This document shows, one piece after another, positions 26,401-36,780 of a stretch of 64,000 bases of DNA. This DNA is from Sesamum alatum (taxonomy: Eukaryota > Streptophyta > Magnoliopsida > Lamiales > Pedaliaceae): assembly GCA_034509735.1 (NCBI GenBank), contig JACGWO010000006.1, positions 37,875,141-37,939,140 on the forward strand, given 5' to 3'. The notes beneath the pieces are model-generated. The model worked only from the letters and a program-made list of their open reading frames with translations, made no database searches and had not been told where the DNA came from. Numbering within the stretch: the stretch's first letter is position 1; each line of letters opens with the position of its first letter. A program made the position numbers and the translations under genes.

Positions 26401-28738
26401 CAGACCAGCCAGTTTGACATCCAAAACTTGAATGAGCTTTCCGATATTGTTTTTTTGAGTATGCCGGCGCCAAGTGGTAATCAGGAACAAATCCACTGCC
26501 GGAAGAGAAAAGAGTTTCTGCTTGGTTGGAGCGGGGTATGTCCTTCTTATAACCAAAGTCAATCATTGTCCTCCGTCTTCCGTGGCTACTATGTCTGTCA
26601 TAGAGACCCTTGGCATCAATGGGATAAGGAGCATCCTCATCAGTCAGATGGGTCTTCACATCAGGCATATTATTAGATCTCTTGTGCTGTCTGGTAGGAC
26701 TTCGACGTCTCTGACGAGATCTACCATTTCTGGTACTTGGTCGGGTGTTGTGGCTTTTAGAATCTCCAGGAGAATGATATCGACGAGTGGTTGCCTCCTC
26801 TAACTCATGAACTAATCTTGATGAAGGCCGTTTTGGATGCTTATGGTTCTTTCCATTATCATGATCGCTAGGTGCAGCACAAGGACTGGGAGAACGAGAG
26901 GAACTCGGGCAATGCCAACTCCATGCCCTTGGGGATGATTTTGGTTCCACGGCTGATTGTAATTTCTTGTACATGCTGCTTGCAGTTCTTCTACTCATGT
27001 CATCAGAAGTTCCCATGGCTTCAGTCATCCCATCTGACTCACAGTCAGACACTTCATGATGATTATCCTCCACTGAGTCAGAGATCTGCAGAATCCCGTA
27101 CTTATCAAAATCCAAAGACACAGGATCACGCACATGTGGATGCCTAGAAACCCTGGTAATAGCAAGTTGGGGCAGGGAAGTTGTTAATGTTTTAAATTAG
27201 AAAATATCAAGATGAAATAAAACATACTACTATATTAGATAAATGTATCAAAACCAATATACGGAACTGAGCTCTTTCACGCCCTGGACAAGAGGTAGTC
27301 TTTACAATTTGTAACCCTATTTACCCATTTGATCCATCTTGGAATCATTCCCAGTTTCTCTCTCACTACACATATCGTTTGGTGCATTGGTACCAAGAGA
27401 TACCAGATAAAGAAAACCAAAATTTGAATGTAAAATGTCTTGATTGTAGAAGCATAAGTTAATAAAAAAAGCATCCCATTCGCACCTATTGAAGAATAAT
27501 CTACTAGTATTAATACATCTTCATCCACAAATGACAAAAGAAAAGGCACTTGAGATTAGTACTGAATATTGTGCTTCCCACACAATATTATTCAGAAGAA
27601 CATATAACAACTCATTAACACAGAAAAAAGAGGAATTAATTGACACAATAGCACCAAAAGTGAAAATGTTTTCAAGGAAAACCTTTCAGAGGCAATTTCT
27701 CCTTCATCATTTCTTCCAAAGTTAGGTGAGTCATCTTCACTTCCGCTGCTAAAATAGAGATCTCTGTCATCATCCAACTCATTATCACCATTCTTGCTCG
27801 GCTTGTGCGCTTGGCAAGCCATTTCATCAACTCTCCTCTTCTTAGAATTCAGGGAATTGTCTTTGAAATTCTGAAACACAATTCATGCAATTAATCAGAA
27901 GCATGACCCAGAAATGGCGGAGCTTATATCATATGTACCAATCATAATTACATTCTACAATTCAACAATCAGAAACATGCTACAAATTTGCATCTAAACA
28001 ACAATTAAAAGACGACTAGTTAACAAACAAACAACATTGGCCTCAAATTTGAATTCCACTCAGCAACGCAAACAAGCTAAATTTTGCATGCTGATGACAA
28101 TTGAACACCGAGATAAATAAATAAGCATGTGTTTCTTCTTAATTTTCTTTCTCATCAATTCTAAACCTTAAATTCATCAAGCAAAACCCACAAAGCTAAA
28201 CATATCAACCACATAATTTAACAATTCAAACATATAATAGTCATATTGGCACAACCTTCGACCGGGAATCATACTCCCCACCACTCAAACTCTCCTTGTT
28301 GCCATCAGTTCGTCCATGTTTCTTGCCATCTTCTTCGATCCCCTGTCCTCCTTCACGCTCCCTCGCATTTGAAATTCCAAACTCGATATTACTGCAACGG
28401 TTATCATATTTACCATTATCACATTCGTCGTCCAACTTCTGCTTATTACCATCAATATCATCATCTGGAAGTATATCCATATCCTCGCTCCCACTCTCGC
28501 ATATATCGCCATTCTCCATCGGCAATTTAGTCAGTCCGCCACCATCCTCCTCATCCGCCCGTTCCACATTTTCACCCCCAATCGCTTGCTCATAGAATCC
28601 ATATCCATCCTCCTCCCGGCTTCCGTTCTCCCCCGGGGGCATTTCCTTCAGCCCACGCAGAGCGCTGATTGCGGAGCTCGCCTGAACCTCTACGTCAGCA
28701 TACAGGTCGCTGAAGTCATCGTCGTCGAATTCCTCCAT
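23426..28738 (-). CDS. FIP1[III]/[V]-like pre-mRNA 3'-end processing protein
   Basis: Five exons in phase give 1,028 residues: 28256-28738, 27683-27870, 25301-27152, a 24-nt microexon 25047-25070, and 23426-23965. The N-terminus MEEFDDDDFSDLYADVEVQA is the acidic start of plant FIP1-like factors. The middle is very rich in Arg, Ser and Asp (RS/RD-like). The C-terminus carries IMAKMERRRERFKEPI and ends LERPARKRRWL, as in plant FIPS proteins. FIP1 scaffolds poly(A) polymerase and CPSF in the nucleus. Oddly, the Fip1 motif itself (W...G.D..DFFN.G) is absent from all exons, and I found no exon for it in the introns. The microexon and the 25301 donor are inferred from splice sites and phase, so that junction is the least certain part of the model. 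Confidence 0.82.
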
Positions 28739-29252
28739 AACAATAATAGAGCATAAAAAGAGGAGATTGCAGAAGTTTTGAACAGGTTTTTATCAAATTA
28801 TTGCTAAACCCTAACAACAAGAACATAAAAACCCTAAAACCCAAGCAGTAGTCTTTAGTTGTCGCATTTTTGCTATAAATCTGTGGAGCATTATAGCAGC
28901 TTTATCACTTGGTGTGGGCAAAACAGTCATTGACTTGCCAAAGAGTTAGAAAGACTGTTTGCTTGTGAGTTCCATCCAACCAAATTAAGTTAATGTTTGG
29001 ATGTTGGAATAATCTTTTTTCATCCAAAAAAATCAAATAAAATTAAGCATATTTTATTAATTTCAATAAATACATATCACATCACTTATGATTATTAAAT
29101 TTTTATCTCTAAACCAAAAAAAATAATCTCAATCAAACTCATGTAGTCTCATTTTTTTTTTATTGAACAACATAAAATTAATTTATTGTGAGTCAAATTT
29201 AACTTAGCGCGTACTTATTTATTTAATGGTGGAAAATATAGATAAACTCCCA
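28739..29252. other. Promoter region of the FIP1-like gene and AT-rich spacer
   Basis: Contains the upstream region of the minus-strand FIP1-like gene, with an AT-rich filler beyond about 29000. I see no gene or recognisable element. Confidence 0.5.
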
Positions 29253-29371
29253 CTATTTTCCATAATTATTAGGGATCTGGCTAAAACCACTCTTTTGTTC
29301 GCCAGTCTTCTTTTTGTTAATGAAGAATGCAACAACTGAGATTACTAGTAAACCTCCACAAATCACTGCAC
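29253..29371 (-). pseudogene. Orphan 3' exon: transmembrane helix plus short tail
   Basis: On the minus strand an acceptor (TTTTTGACAG) is followed by 38 codons and a TAG stop. They encode a helix (AVICGGLLVISVVAFFI), a KKK stop-transfer and a polar tail ending QIPNNYGK. Composition and borders look like a true last exon of a type I membrane protein, entered with one base from the previous exon. The only candidate upstream partner is the GUB_WAK ectodomain exon at 31.3-31.9 kb, with transposons filling the presumed intron. This pairing is inference; the exon could belong to a lost gene. There is no kinase domain between them. Confidence 0.5.
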
Positions 29372-29640
29372 CTGTCAAAAATTCGAAATGTTAGATAATA
29401 GTAACCATCAACCTTTCTTTTTTTGAAGTGTGCTTACCAGGGGTAAATTATATTTTTGGTTCCATAAATGGACTTATTTTTAATTTTGATCTCATACTGT
29501 AGACAATTCGCACATTTCATCCTGTATGTGCATTTTTTTTTCAATTTCAAAACACAAGAAGGAAAATCGTTAAATTGGTAACGGTTAATGTTTTTTTCCG
29601 TTAAGTGGGTGCAAATTGGAAGAAAAAATTGATAGGAAAT

Positions 29641-29725
29641 GCTTACTTCTTTTTTTTTTTTCTTATATAAATAGCTTTCCTTCTTTTTTTTTGGCTATTT
29701 ATATGATAAAGACGAAGAAGTAAGC
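29641..29725. repeat. Short imperfect inverted repeat (hairpin)
   Basis: GCTTACTTC ... ATATAAATAGC is mirrored by GCTATTTATAT ... GAAGTAAGC after a short T-rich loop. The arms are about 30 nt with mismatches. It is probably a transposon remnant. Confidence 0.55.
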
Positions 29726-30158
29726 CTTCTCACTATTTTTTTCCTCCAAATTTTACATTCACCATCAACTTTTTCCACGCCAATTTAAACTCTTCTCTCA
29801 AGCCTCATTTACTTGCAATGATTAGCCATTATATCATGGTTAATCCTTACTACTAATGTGACTACTTTAAAACGCCCAAACCCGAGATTAATGGTCACCA
29901 TGGCCCACCCCCGTCTTGACTAGTTTTTAATTCTCACTTTTGTCCTCACCTTTTCTAATTTTTTACCCAATAAACATCACTCGATGTACTATGCATGTCA
30001 TGTCACACTTTTTTTTTAAGGGTAAATGAGTAATTTCATGTAAAATTCACTATTACAAAAATACAAAAATCAATACCAATCATGGTCTAATCCTACATAT
30101 TCTAATAAAAATAAACACATTTTTAAATAATCAGATTTTTTCTTATCACATTTTAATC

Positions 30159-31214
30159 GGGTAAAATATAATTTACCCCCCATGTGTTATTGGGAAAGTT
30201 CAATTTACCCCCATGTGAAAAAATAAAGTGCAAAACAACCCCCTATACTCTTAAAAATGATGCAATTTACCCCCCCCCCCCCACGCGACTGGTGCATTTC
30301 ATGCGCTATTTTTTTTAATTTTTATTTTACAAAATTACATTTTTACCCTTATTTTAAAACCGTTAGATTTGAATCATTTAGATGAATGGTTCAGATCTCA
30401 TCAATATTATTTATAAATATATTAAAATTTAAATATTATTTATAAATATATTAAAATTTAAATATATTTATATATAATTATATATATTTTAAAAAGTTAT
30501 ATATTTTTAGTTATATATATTTATTTATATAAGTATATATATACAATATATCTATAGAGAGAGAGAGAGAGAGAGAATGGGGAGGAAGGGTTGGGGACGG
30601 GGGACTGGGGGCGACGGGTAGGAGGGCAGCGAGGGGCGGGGAGCGGGGGGGGGGGGGCGGGGGGTTTCGACGGGGAGTGGGGGCGAGGGTTGCAGGGGAA
30701 GGGGGACGGGGAACGACGGCGGGCTGGGGCGACGAGCTGGGGCCGCAGGCGACGGGGAACGGGGGCTGAGGGCTGGGCGCTGGGGCAGACGGGTGGTTGG
30801 GGGCTGGGGGCGGGCGTCGGCGGCGATTGCTCTGCATTATATATATACATATATATATATATGTTACAGTAATATATATGTATATGTATATAATAAATAA
30901 TAATATATATAAAATATGATTAAATCTGAACCATTTATTAAATTTAATCTTAGTCATTCATTTAGATAGATTCATATTGACCGTTAGATCATAGTAAATT
31001 GAATCTAAACGTTTAAAATTTAAAATATAAAAAATAATTTATTGTTAAAAAATGATTAAAAATCGCAGAAGGAGCGCGTGTAATACATCGCTACCTCCAG
31101 GGAGGTAAATTGCATCATTTCTAAAAATATAGGAAGATTTTTTGTACTTTATTTTTTCACAGGGGGTAAATTAAACTTTTCCAATAACACAGATAAGTAA
31201 ACTGTCTTTAACCC
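30159..31214. mobile_element. Mutator-like non-autonomous element with G-rich cargo
   Basis: This 1,056-bp element has long terminal inverted repeats (about 80-110 bp). The left end contains GTGTTATTGGGAAAGTTCAA and the right end its complement with few changes; both share ATTTACCCCC and TGAAAAAATAAAGT. CATTTTAATC flanks both sides exactly (30149-30158 and 31215-31224), a 9-10 bp target duplication as expected for Mutator-type elements. Inside, AT-rich arms with (TA)n and (GA)n runs surround about 260 bp of extremely G-rich DNA (30576-30835). No transposase is encoded. The open frames through the G-rich block are proline/glycine low-complexity and not credible genes. Confidence 0.85.
30576..30835 (+). 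repeat. G-rich, quadruplex-prone block
   Basis: The plus strand is dominated by GGGG runs with short loops, including a run of at least ten G, in a window otherwise strongly AT-rich. Many sets of four G-tracts fit the quadruplex pattern. It lies wholly within the Mutator-like element and is either captured genomic DNA or expanded simple sequence. Confidence 0.8.
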
Positions 31215-31267
31215 CATTTTAATCCATCAAAAGCTAACCCATACAAAAAAAAGTAAATGAGGCCTTA

Positions 31268-31866
31268 GAGCATTTCCGGATCCATTAGCCACGAGCCCAT
31301 CAACAGCCTTCTCAGTCACAGGCGCTGTTACGGTAGACTCACAGTGATGAGCCCAGTCGACCGAATTCCGGCACGGACCTGTCTACAAACGCGTACGAAT
31401 GCTTAGCACCGCCTTGTAGGCACTTTATGTTAGGGACGGAAGGCGGGTACACCGTGCAATTGTAATAAAAACGTACGATCTTGTTGTACTTTATGTAGTT
31501 TAAGGAAGGTGTGGGCTCTAACATGAAGCCATGTGCGACGGTCGGGCATGTTGTCGTGCTGCTCACTTCATCGCAGACGATGATGGTCAGTGTGTTTTCT
31601 GAATTCTTGAAGTTTTTTATTTGGAAGGGACCGTTCGATATGTGGAGGATTGGTTGATTGTTAGTGCATGAAACGGAGAAGTCTGGGTAGCCAGTGTACT
31701 GGTTGCCAGTTTGTGGCCGAAATGGGCAGCGGAGGGTGAGGCCATTGCCGCAGTCGAAGGCGGCGCAGGTTGAGGGCGGTGGCTTGACAGAGTTGCCGTT
31801 GGTGAAGATGGAGAAAGAGGTGATGAAGACGGACAAGAAGGGAAGACGGGGAGGTGTTTGGGCCAT
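31268..31866 (-). pseudogene. GUB_WAK-type receptor ectodomain exon, frameshifted
   Basis: From the Met at 31866 the frame encodes a short signal-peptide-like segment (LPFLSVFITSFSIF) and a wall-associated-kinase galacturonan-binding (GUB_WAK) domain: CGNGLTLRCPFRP, YPDFSVSC, LHISNGPFQIKNF, FYYNCTVYPP. The frame stops at 31344-31346 after an apparent one-base shift near 31358-31364. The next frame over continues the domain with WAHHCESTVTAPVTEKAV, the expected conserved Cys and PV block, until the transposon end near 31267. GUB_WAK proteins are apoplastic receptor ectodomains of the WAK and LRK10L families. Here no kinase exon follows, so this is a decayed gene or a kinase-less receptor-like protein with a recent lesion. 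An upstream in-frame Met at 31986 is less likely as a start, since it would bury the signal peptide. Confidence 0.75.
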
Positions 31867-32249
31867 GAGTGAAGTATATTGCTCAACAATGGGGGATATT
31901 TTGGCTAAGTAAAGGGTATTTGCATGGGCTGTCCATTTCTTGGTTTCAATGATTGTTTTGCAATAACTATTACAACAAGAGTCCAAATCTTAAGTCAACG
32001 GAGCAAGTAGATGAGGAGGTAATGATTGAGAAATATTCCCATGCGTGGTTTAATTAAATTTGATTTCAAGCACATTTCCAAATGATTAGTCGTGAGATTT
32101 GACCCAACAGTCAAGTATTTATCAACTGATCCATCTCCACTTGATTGATTTCAGAGCCCAATAAAAGAAAACAACTGCAGCCCACTTAAATATCTACCGG
32201 TTTACAGCCCAATATTCAATTTGTACCCGGAAAGTAGTTAAAATTAAAT

Positions 32250-32470
32250 GGTAAACTACAACCGAGTTTTTTAACATTTGTCATAATTATAAATACACTC
32301 TCGTTATTTGAAAAATTATAAATATTTTTCTGAAATTAATGTTTGTCTAACAAATACTTTATCGTGACAGCCATTGTAGGAAGTATTTGTTAAAAGTCGT
32401 TAATTTCAGGAATAAATTGGATCATTTGTAATTATGACAAATCTCACGACAACCCTTTATAATTACCCTA
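32250..32470. mobile_element. MITE family A, internally deleted copy
   Basis: About 220 bp with facing ends GGTAAACTAC...TTGTCATAATTATAAATAC and GTAATTATGACAAATC...TAATTACCC, plus the inner TGTCTAACAAATA word. It lacks the central half of the full-length copies. The target duplication is unclear. Confidence 0.6.
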
Positions 32471-32558
32471 AATTACAATCACAAGTCATGTGAGGAGTTG
32501 AATAAAAGTCATAAAAAAGTGACTGGATTCGTTTTTTTTTTTTAATTTTATTTTACAA

Positions 32559-32959
32559 GGGTAAATTACATGTACCTCAACTTAAATTTGACATAATTAC
32601 AAATATCTCATGAGGTTTGTAACCGTTTAATAAATAATTCATTTTCATCTATTTTTATGGGTGAACTGACCAAAATGCCCTTATGAATTTTATTTCATTT
32701 TTAACATTCTTTGAATTTTTTTAGACTAAATGCGTAGGGAGGGGTTCTTAAAATTTTTTACACAGATGAGTTAATAATGCAATTTGCCTCGACTGATTTT
32801 TCTGCAATTAAACTGAAAAAAATCAAGGGCAAAATGATCAATTTCAGGCCCTTGGTTGAAAATTACAAACCTCAGGGGAGTATTTGTAATTTTTCAAACA
32901 ATGAACGTAAATTTATAATTATATTAAATTTCAAGAGAGTTAGACGTAATTTAACAAAA
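32559..32959 (+). mobile_element. MITE family A, full-length copy 2
   Basis: About 400 bp. It starts GGGTAAATTACATGTACC and ends at GTAATTTAAC before an A run. It shares TTTTATGGGTGAACTGACCA and CAATTTCAGGCCCTTGG with the copy at 629-1025 (reverse orientation) and with 45155-45544. The poly(A) at the right edge hides any target duplication. Confidence 0.7.
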
Positions 32960-33940
32960 AAAAAAAAAAACAGAGAAAAAAGATGATGAAAAGTGTGTAA
33001 CAAAGGGGGCATTTTTAGGCATGAACAGGTGGTTTTTGGAGATGGGTCAAAGGGCATAGGCATTGGCATAAAAAGAAAGGCAAGGCATGGGGGGAGGGGG
33101 GAGCAATTGCTCTACTTTTTTATCTTGTAATTTATGGTATGCTTTTTTTGGGACCAATAAGGCCCAAAGGGACCCTACTGTCAATGTTTCCCTGCAAAAT
33201 TTGTTTCTTGTTACTTCTCAGGAAAAAGTCTATGCTTTGTCTTTTCAAAAGATACCACTTTTGCTTGGAGTGATTTCATCTCATGAGGTTTATGGAATAG
33301 AAGCTGAACAAAACCTGCTTTTTTTTTTCTTTTTCTTGACTTGAAATGAGAGTTTGAAATATCTTTTCTTTTTCTCTTTTCCTTTTGGATTTTCAATGGA
33401 TACAACAAGTACATACATACTTAGGATTTGATGTTACAAGACAGTATTGCACCCAAAAAATCCTCTCCCCTACCCTAACTCCTAACTAGAGCAAAGAACA
33501 ACAAAATCCATTTGAAGAATGTATTAATAATAATGCTTCCTTTGTTCAATTCAAACAACTCTTTTTTGACCTTGCAAGAATGTCTTCTAAGAGAAGTTTG
33601 TTCTCAAAAGTTATTACTTTCTCTCCAAGAATTAGTACTTAGCCCCAGAAAATATGAGGACTACAATAAAACAATTATGTAGGCTTTATAGCAAAGAAGA
33701 CTTGCATTATGTCTTAATCTTCATTTCATCTTCCAAGGTGACTTTACTGGGGAAATTAGCTGCATTATGTCTAACTTTCATTTCATCTTCCTAGGTTGTC
33801 TTGGACCAAGAGACTTTCAAGCATGGCTGTCAAAAGCAGTTGAAATTTTCACACAGCAGAAGAGCCCTTTTGCCATAGTGCATTAAATTGCTGTCTTTCT
33901 CTCCATCTCTCTCTCTCTGTCTCTCTGTTGGTTAAGTAAG

Positions 33941-33970
33941 TATAAAAGCAGTGACATTATATATAAAGGG
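33941..33970 (+). promoter_or_regulatory. Candidate TATA region of the TPD1-like gene
   Basis: TATAAAAG at 33941 and TATATATAAAGG at 33959 lie 155 and 137 bp upstream of the start codon, at a normal distance for a plant leader of about 100 nt. Which one is used cannot be decided from the sequence. Confidence 0.45.
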
Positions 33971-34095
33971 CACTTTGCAAAAACTCAAAATCTCAAAGGC
34001 CAAAACCCCATTTCAATTTGTTGCTGCTCATAAATCATTTCATCCAACAAAGATCATTCATTGACTTTAATGAGTTATTATCTCTTTCAAGAACC

Positions 34096-34712
34096 ATGAT
34101 CAGCACTACTGTTCACCTTTTGTTCTACTTCTTGATGGTCATCATTTTACTCTTCAATATTGGTTTTTACTCAGGTAAGTAACCCTTGATTGATTCTCAC
34201 TTCCTTTATTTGGTTAACTTTACATTCTTGTTCCTCTTTCTGTCAGGCAATTTTAGTAATGAAGATGAAAGCACAACTGTAGCTCTGAAGCCAGAATTTG
34301 CTTATCTTAATCACAGGAAACTCATGTTCCATGGTAAACAATTTTTTCTCCACTCTTTGCTCTGAATTTTCTGCTTTAAATCAAAAAACTGAGTTTGAAT
34401 TCATCAGGGGTTTGCACAAAGTGGGATATAAGCATTTCACAGAGCAGATATCCAACTCCAGGAATCCCAAAATACATAGTTCAGATTGTGAACACCTGTG
34501 TTTCTTCTGGCTGTGCACCTTCTAACATTCACCTCCACTGTGGCTGGTTTGCCTCTGCAAGAATAGTGAATCCGACAACCTTCAAAAGACTGTCTTTTGA
34601 TGACTGCCTTGTTAATGGGGGACAGCCATTAAAGAGCAGTCAGAGCATCAGATTCACCTATGCAAACTCATTCATGTATCCACTTCAATTCAAGTCTGCC
34701 GACTTCTGTTGA
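34096..34712 (+). CDS. TPD1-like secreted cysteine-rich protein
   Basis: Three exons in phase (34096-34174, 34247-34333, 34408-34712) encode 156 residues. The first exon is a hydrophobic signal peptide (MISTTVHLLFYFLMVIILLF). The third exon holds the TAPETUM DETERMINANT1 domain: a CTKWDISISQS block, TCVSSGCAPSNIHLHCGWF, ARIVNPTTFKRLSFDDCLVN, and a C-terminal IRFTYANSF...FC with conserved cysteines. TPD1 in anthers is a ligand of the receptor kinase EMS1/EXS and sets tapetal fate. The many TPD1-like paralogues are secreted proteins of mostly unknown role, so the specific function here is not known. The short linker between signal and domain is typical. The gene looks intact. It is too short per exon for simple ORF finding but its splice sites are canonical. 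Confidence 0.9.
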
Positions 34713-36780
34713 TCCAGCCCACAAGCAGATAATAATAATAATAACAATTTGGAAGTAATCAATGCATGTTGACAAAATTATTACCACATGTCCAGCTAAG
34801 ATCTTACATCATCCAAACCTGGTTGTAAATTTTATATGTGAGTGTTTTTATTACAATATTTGTAGTTTGAATGATGAATTTTAGAAGGGTGCATGGTGCA
34901 AGGGGGATTCTTGGCTAGGCCTGGAAATCAGTGTTTCCTTTTTGCAGTGCGTGTGCTCCAACTTTCTCAGTGCAATGTCTCTTTTCCATTCACAAATTTC
35001 TCAGTGCAATGTCTCTTTTCCATTCACAAAATTCAACATTCAAGAACGCTGAACATGCAACACATACTAATGCAAGACTACGCCAAGCTTCGTGTGATCG
35101 TTCCTCCCTTCACGGCGATCCCTATGGCTAATATTATTGTAATCTTCATCGCATTCTGCTACCAATACAATCACATTTATTACAAATTGTATGCAAATTT
35201 ACTACTTTCGTTGCACCTTGCTTCGTAATTGTTAAAGATGTATTGTTGTTTTTATCGATGGCCTGTGCGATGCATCAATGAGAATTCTGTTGTTGTTGCT
35301 ATTAGTTGGCGGAAAGTAGTTGTTTGTTGTAAACTACTAGACACATGGTCTCCTTTCCCTGCATTGGGGAAAGTGCCCGGTGAGAGGAGCATCCATATAA
35401 ACTATTCTTGTACTTTTTAATTATCCAATGATCATGAATGAATCGAGGAATAATTATATAATAGCCGAATATGGGCAGTCGTTTATTCATTAGAGGGTGC
35501 AGTTGAGAAAGGGACATGAGAAAATTTAGAGTATGGAAAGAAGTTAAAAGAAGAGAATTTTGTGAGGGAACTCTTCTTCTCTAAGTTCGTTTTCCAATTC
35601 TTGAGGTGTGAGCTTTGATGTTAACAACACAGTAGTAGAAATATACAGTAGGAGGTACTGAGGAAATCCTAGGCTCCTACCCTTATTATAAACTCAGTAG
35701 TCGTTCAATCAAATTCTGTCTACTAGACTACAAAATAGTCTTAAATTGATGGTACTTGATTACTTAAGGTTGTCCGTACTGGAACTTACTCAGAGGTTTG
35801 GCGGAGCCCTCCTTAACACTTGGCTCTAAAAGTTACAATATATCATACTTCTTCTGTATCACTTATCATATTCTAATTCAAAATTGAATTTAAACACGTT
35901 TGATCAATTATATAATAAGTCATGTGTTAGAACTTAGAACAACTGTTTGTAAGCAAAATTGTTGTTGGGCTTTCCGAGTATTGGTATTAAATATTTTTAT
36001 ACTTTGATAAATAGTAATAAATTATAGTATTTTTGGTAATGAGAATAAATATATATTAGGTTGTGTTTGATTGGGTGAGAGATGAGTAAAGTCATTTTCT
36101 GCCATAGGCGTCAGCTGGGGCACCACAGCCATTACTACTAATTAATAAGCATTTGCAGCTCAACTATTTATCATTTTTCTTTTTATTTTTTATTTTTTTT
36201 TTGTTGTTGTTCTGTGTGTGGTGAATGTAGTCTGATTATGGTGCAAGGACAATAAAATGGCCCATAAGTATCTTTGGATTTTACAGTTGGATGTTGAATA
36301 TAAAAAATGCGCTTTTGAGGAGAACTGTACATGCAATCCTGTAGAAAAATCAGAAGAATATAATAATTGACCTTTCAAAGGAACAAGTAATATCCTCTTA
36401 AAGTAACAAAGGTAAATTAAATCGTAAATTAAAACAAAATTAAGTTTCTTCGTTGAGTAAATGGGGAGCTTGTATTGACTGTATTTATAATTTTTAAAGA
36501 TTATGAATACTTATGAAATTAGATATATCTCGAGAATTGTCAATATAATTATTCAAAAATGTAACAAAAAAATTAAGCTTGTTTTTCTAATTCTAATACT
36601 TTTGCAACGTAGAAACAATATATTTTGATATTTAATTACAAATTCGCAAGTTAATTATTAAATGACGAAAATACCCTTCCTGAAAACTCTATCTCCTTCC
36701 ATCACTTTTTTAGCTTTTTCTGGTTTTAGCTGTCAGCGTAGTAAACTCGTGTTTTCTCCTTCCCATCTCCTCTGCGATTC
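34713..36780. other. Spacer between the TPD1-like and LdpA-like genes
   Basis: Holds the TPD1-like 3'UTR, a 34-bp direct repeat (34963-35030) and AT-rich DNA. The last few hundred bases are the LdpA-like promoter. A 336-bp open stretch at 34893-35228 has no coding character. Confidence 0.5.
34963..35030. repeat. 34-bp tandem duplication
   Basis: TTTCTCAGTGCAATGTCTCT and the 14 bases after it occur twice, exactly adjacent (34963-34996 and 34997-35030), with no differences that I can see. It lies downstream of the TPD1-like gene. Confidence 0.85.

Larger units (their letters stand above)
29800..31267. mobile_element. Outer DNA transposon carrying a nested insertion
   Basis: The ends AAGCCTCATTTACTT (29800) and the complement of TAAGGCCTCATTTACTT (31251-31267) form a short inverted repeat. 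The body is interrupted at 30158/30159 by a second element. A clear target duplication is not visible, so superfamily and exact ends are uncertain. Confidence 0.45.
31987..34095. other. Spacer with MITEs and the TPD1-like promoter
   Basis: Contains two family A MITE copies (32250-32470 short and 32559-32959 full), then ordinary AT-rich DNA with a (CT)n tract at about 33895-33930. TATA-like sequences (33941, 33959) precede the TPD1-like gene. No other gene is seen. Confidence 0.55.

Noticed and set aside
27277..27549. Hydrophilic frame within a FIP1-like intron (TNAPNDMCSERETGNDSKMD)
   Set aside because: It looks exon-like and has a GT after it, but no acceptor in a usable phase precedes it, and skipping it gives an exact reading frame.
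30511..30957. Proline-rich reading frames on the minus strand and a Gly/Arg-rich frame on the plus strand
   Set aside because: They are produced by the G-rich cargo of a transposable element; all frames are open only because the DNA is low-complexity, and there is no splice or domain evidence.
34893..35228. 111-codon open frame downstream of the TPD1-like gene
   Set aside because: It crosses an exact 34-bp tandem repeat, lacks any domain and has no coding composition; it most likely lies in 3'UTR or spacer.
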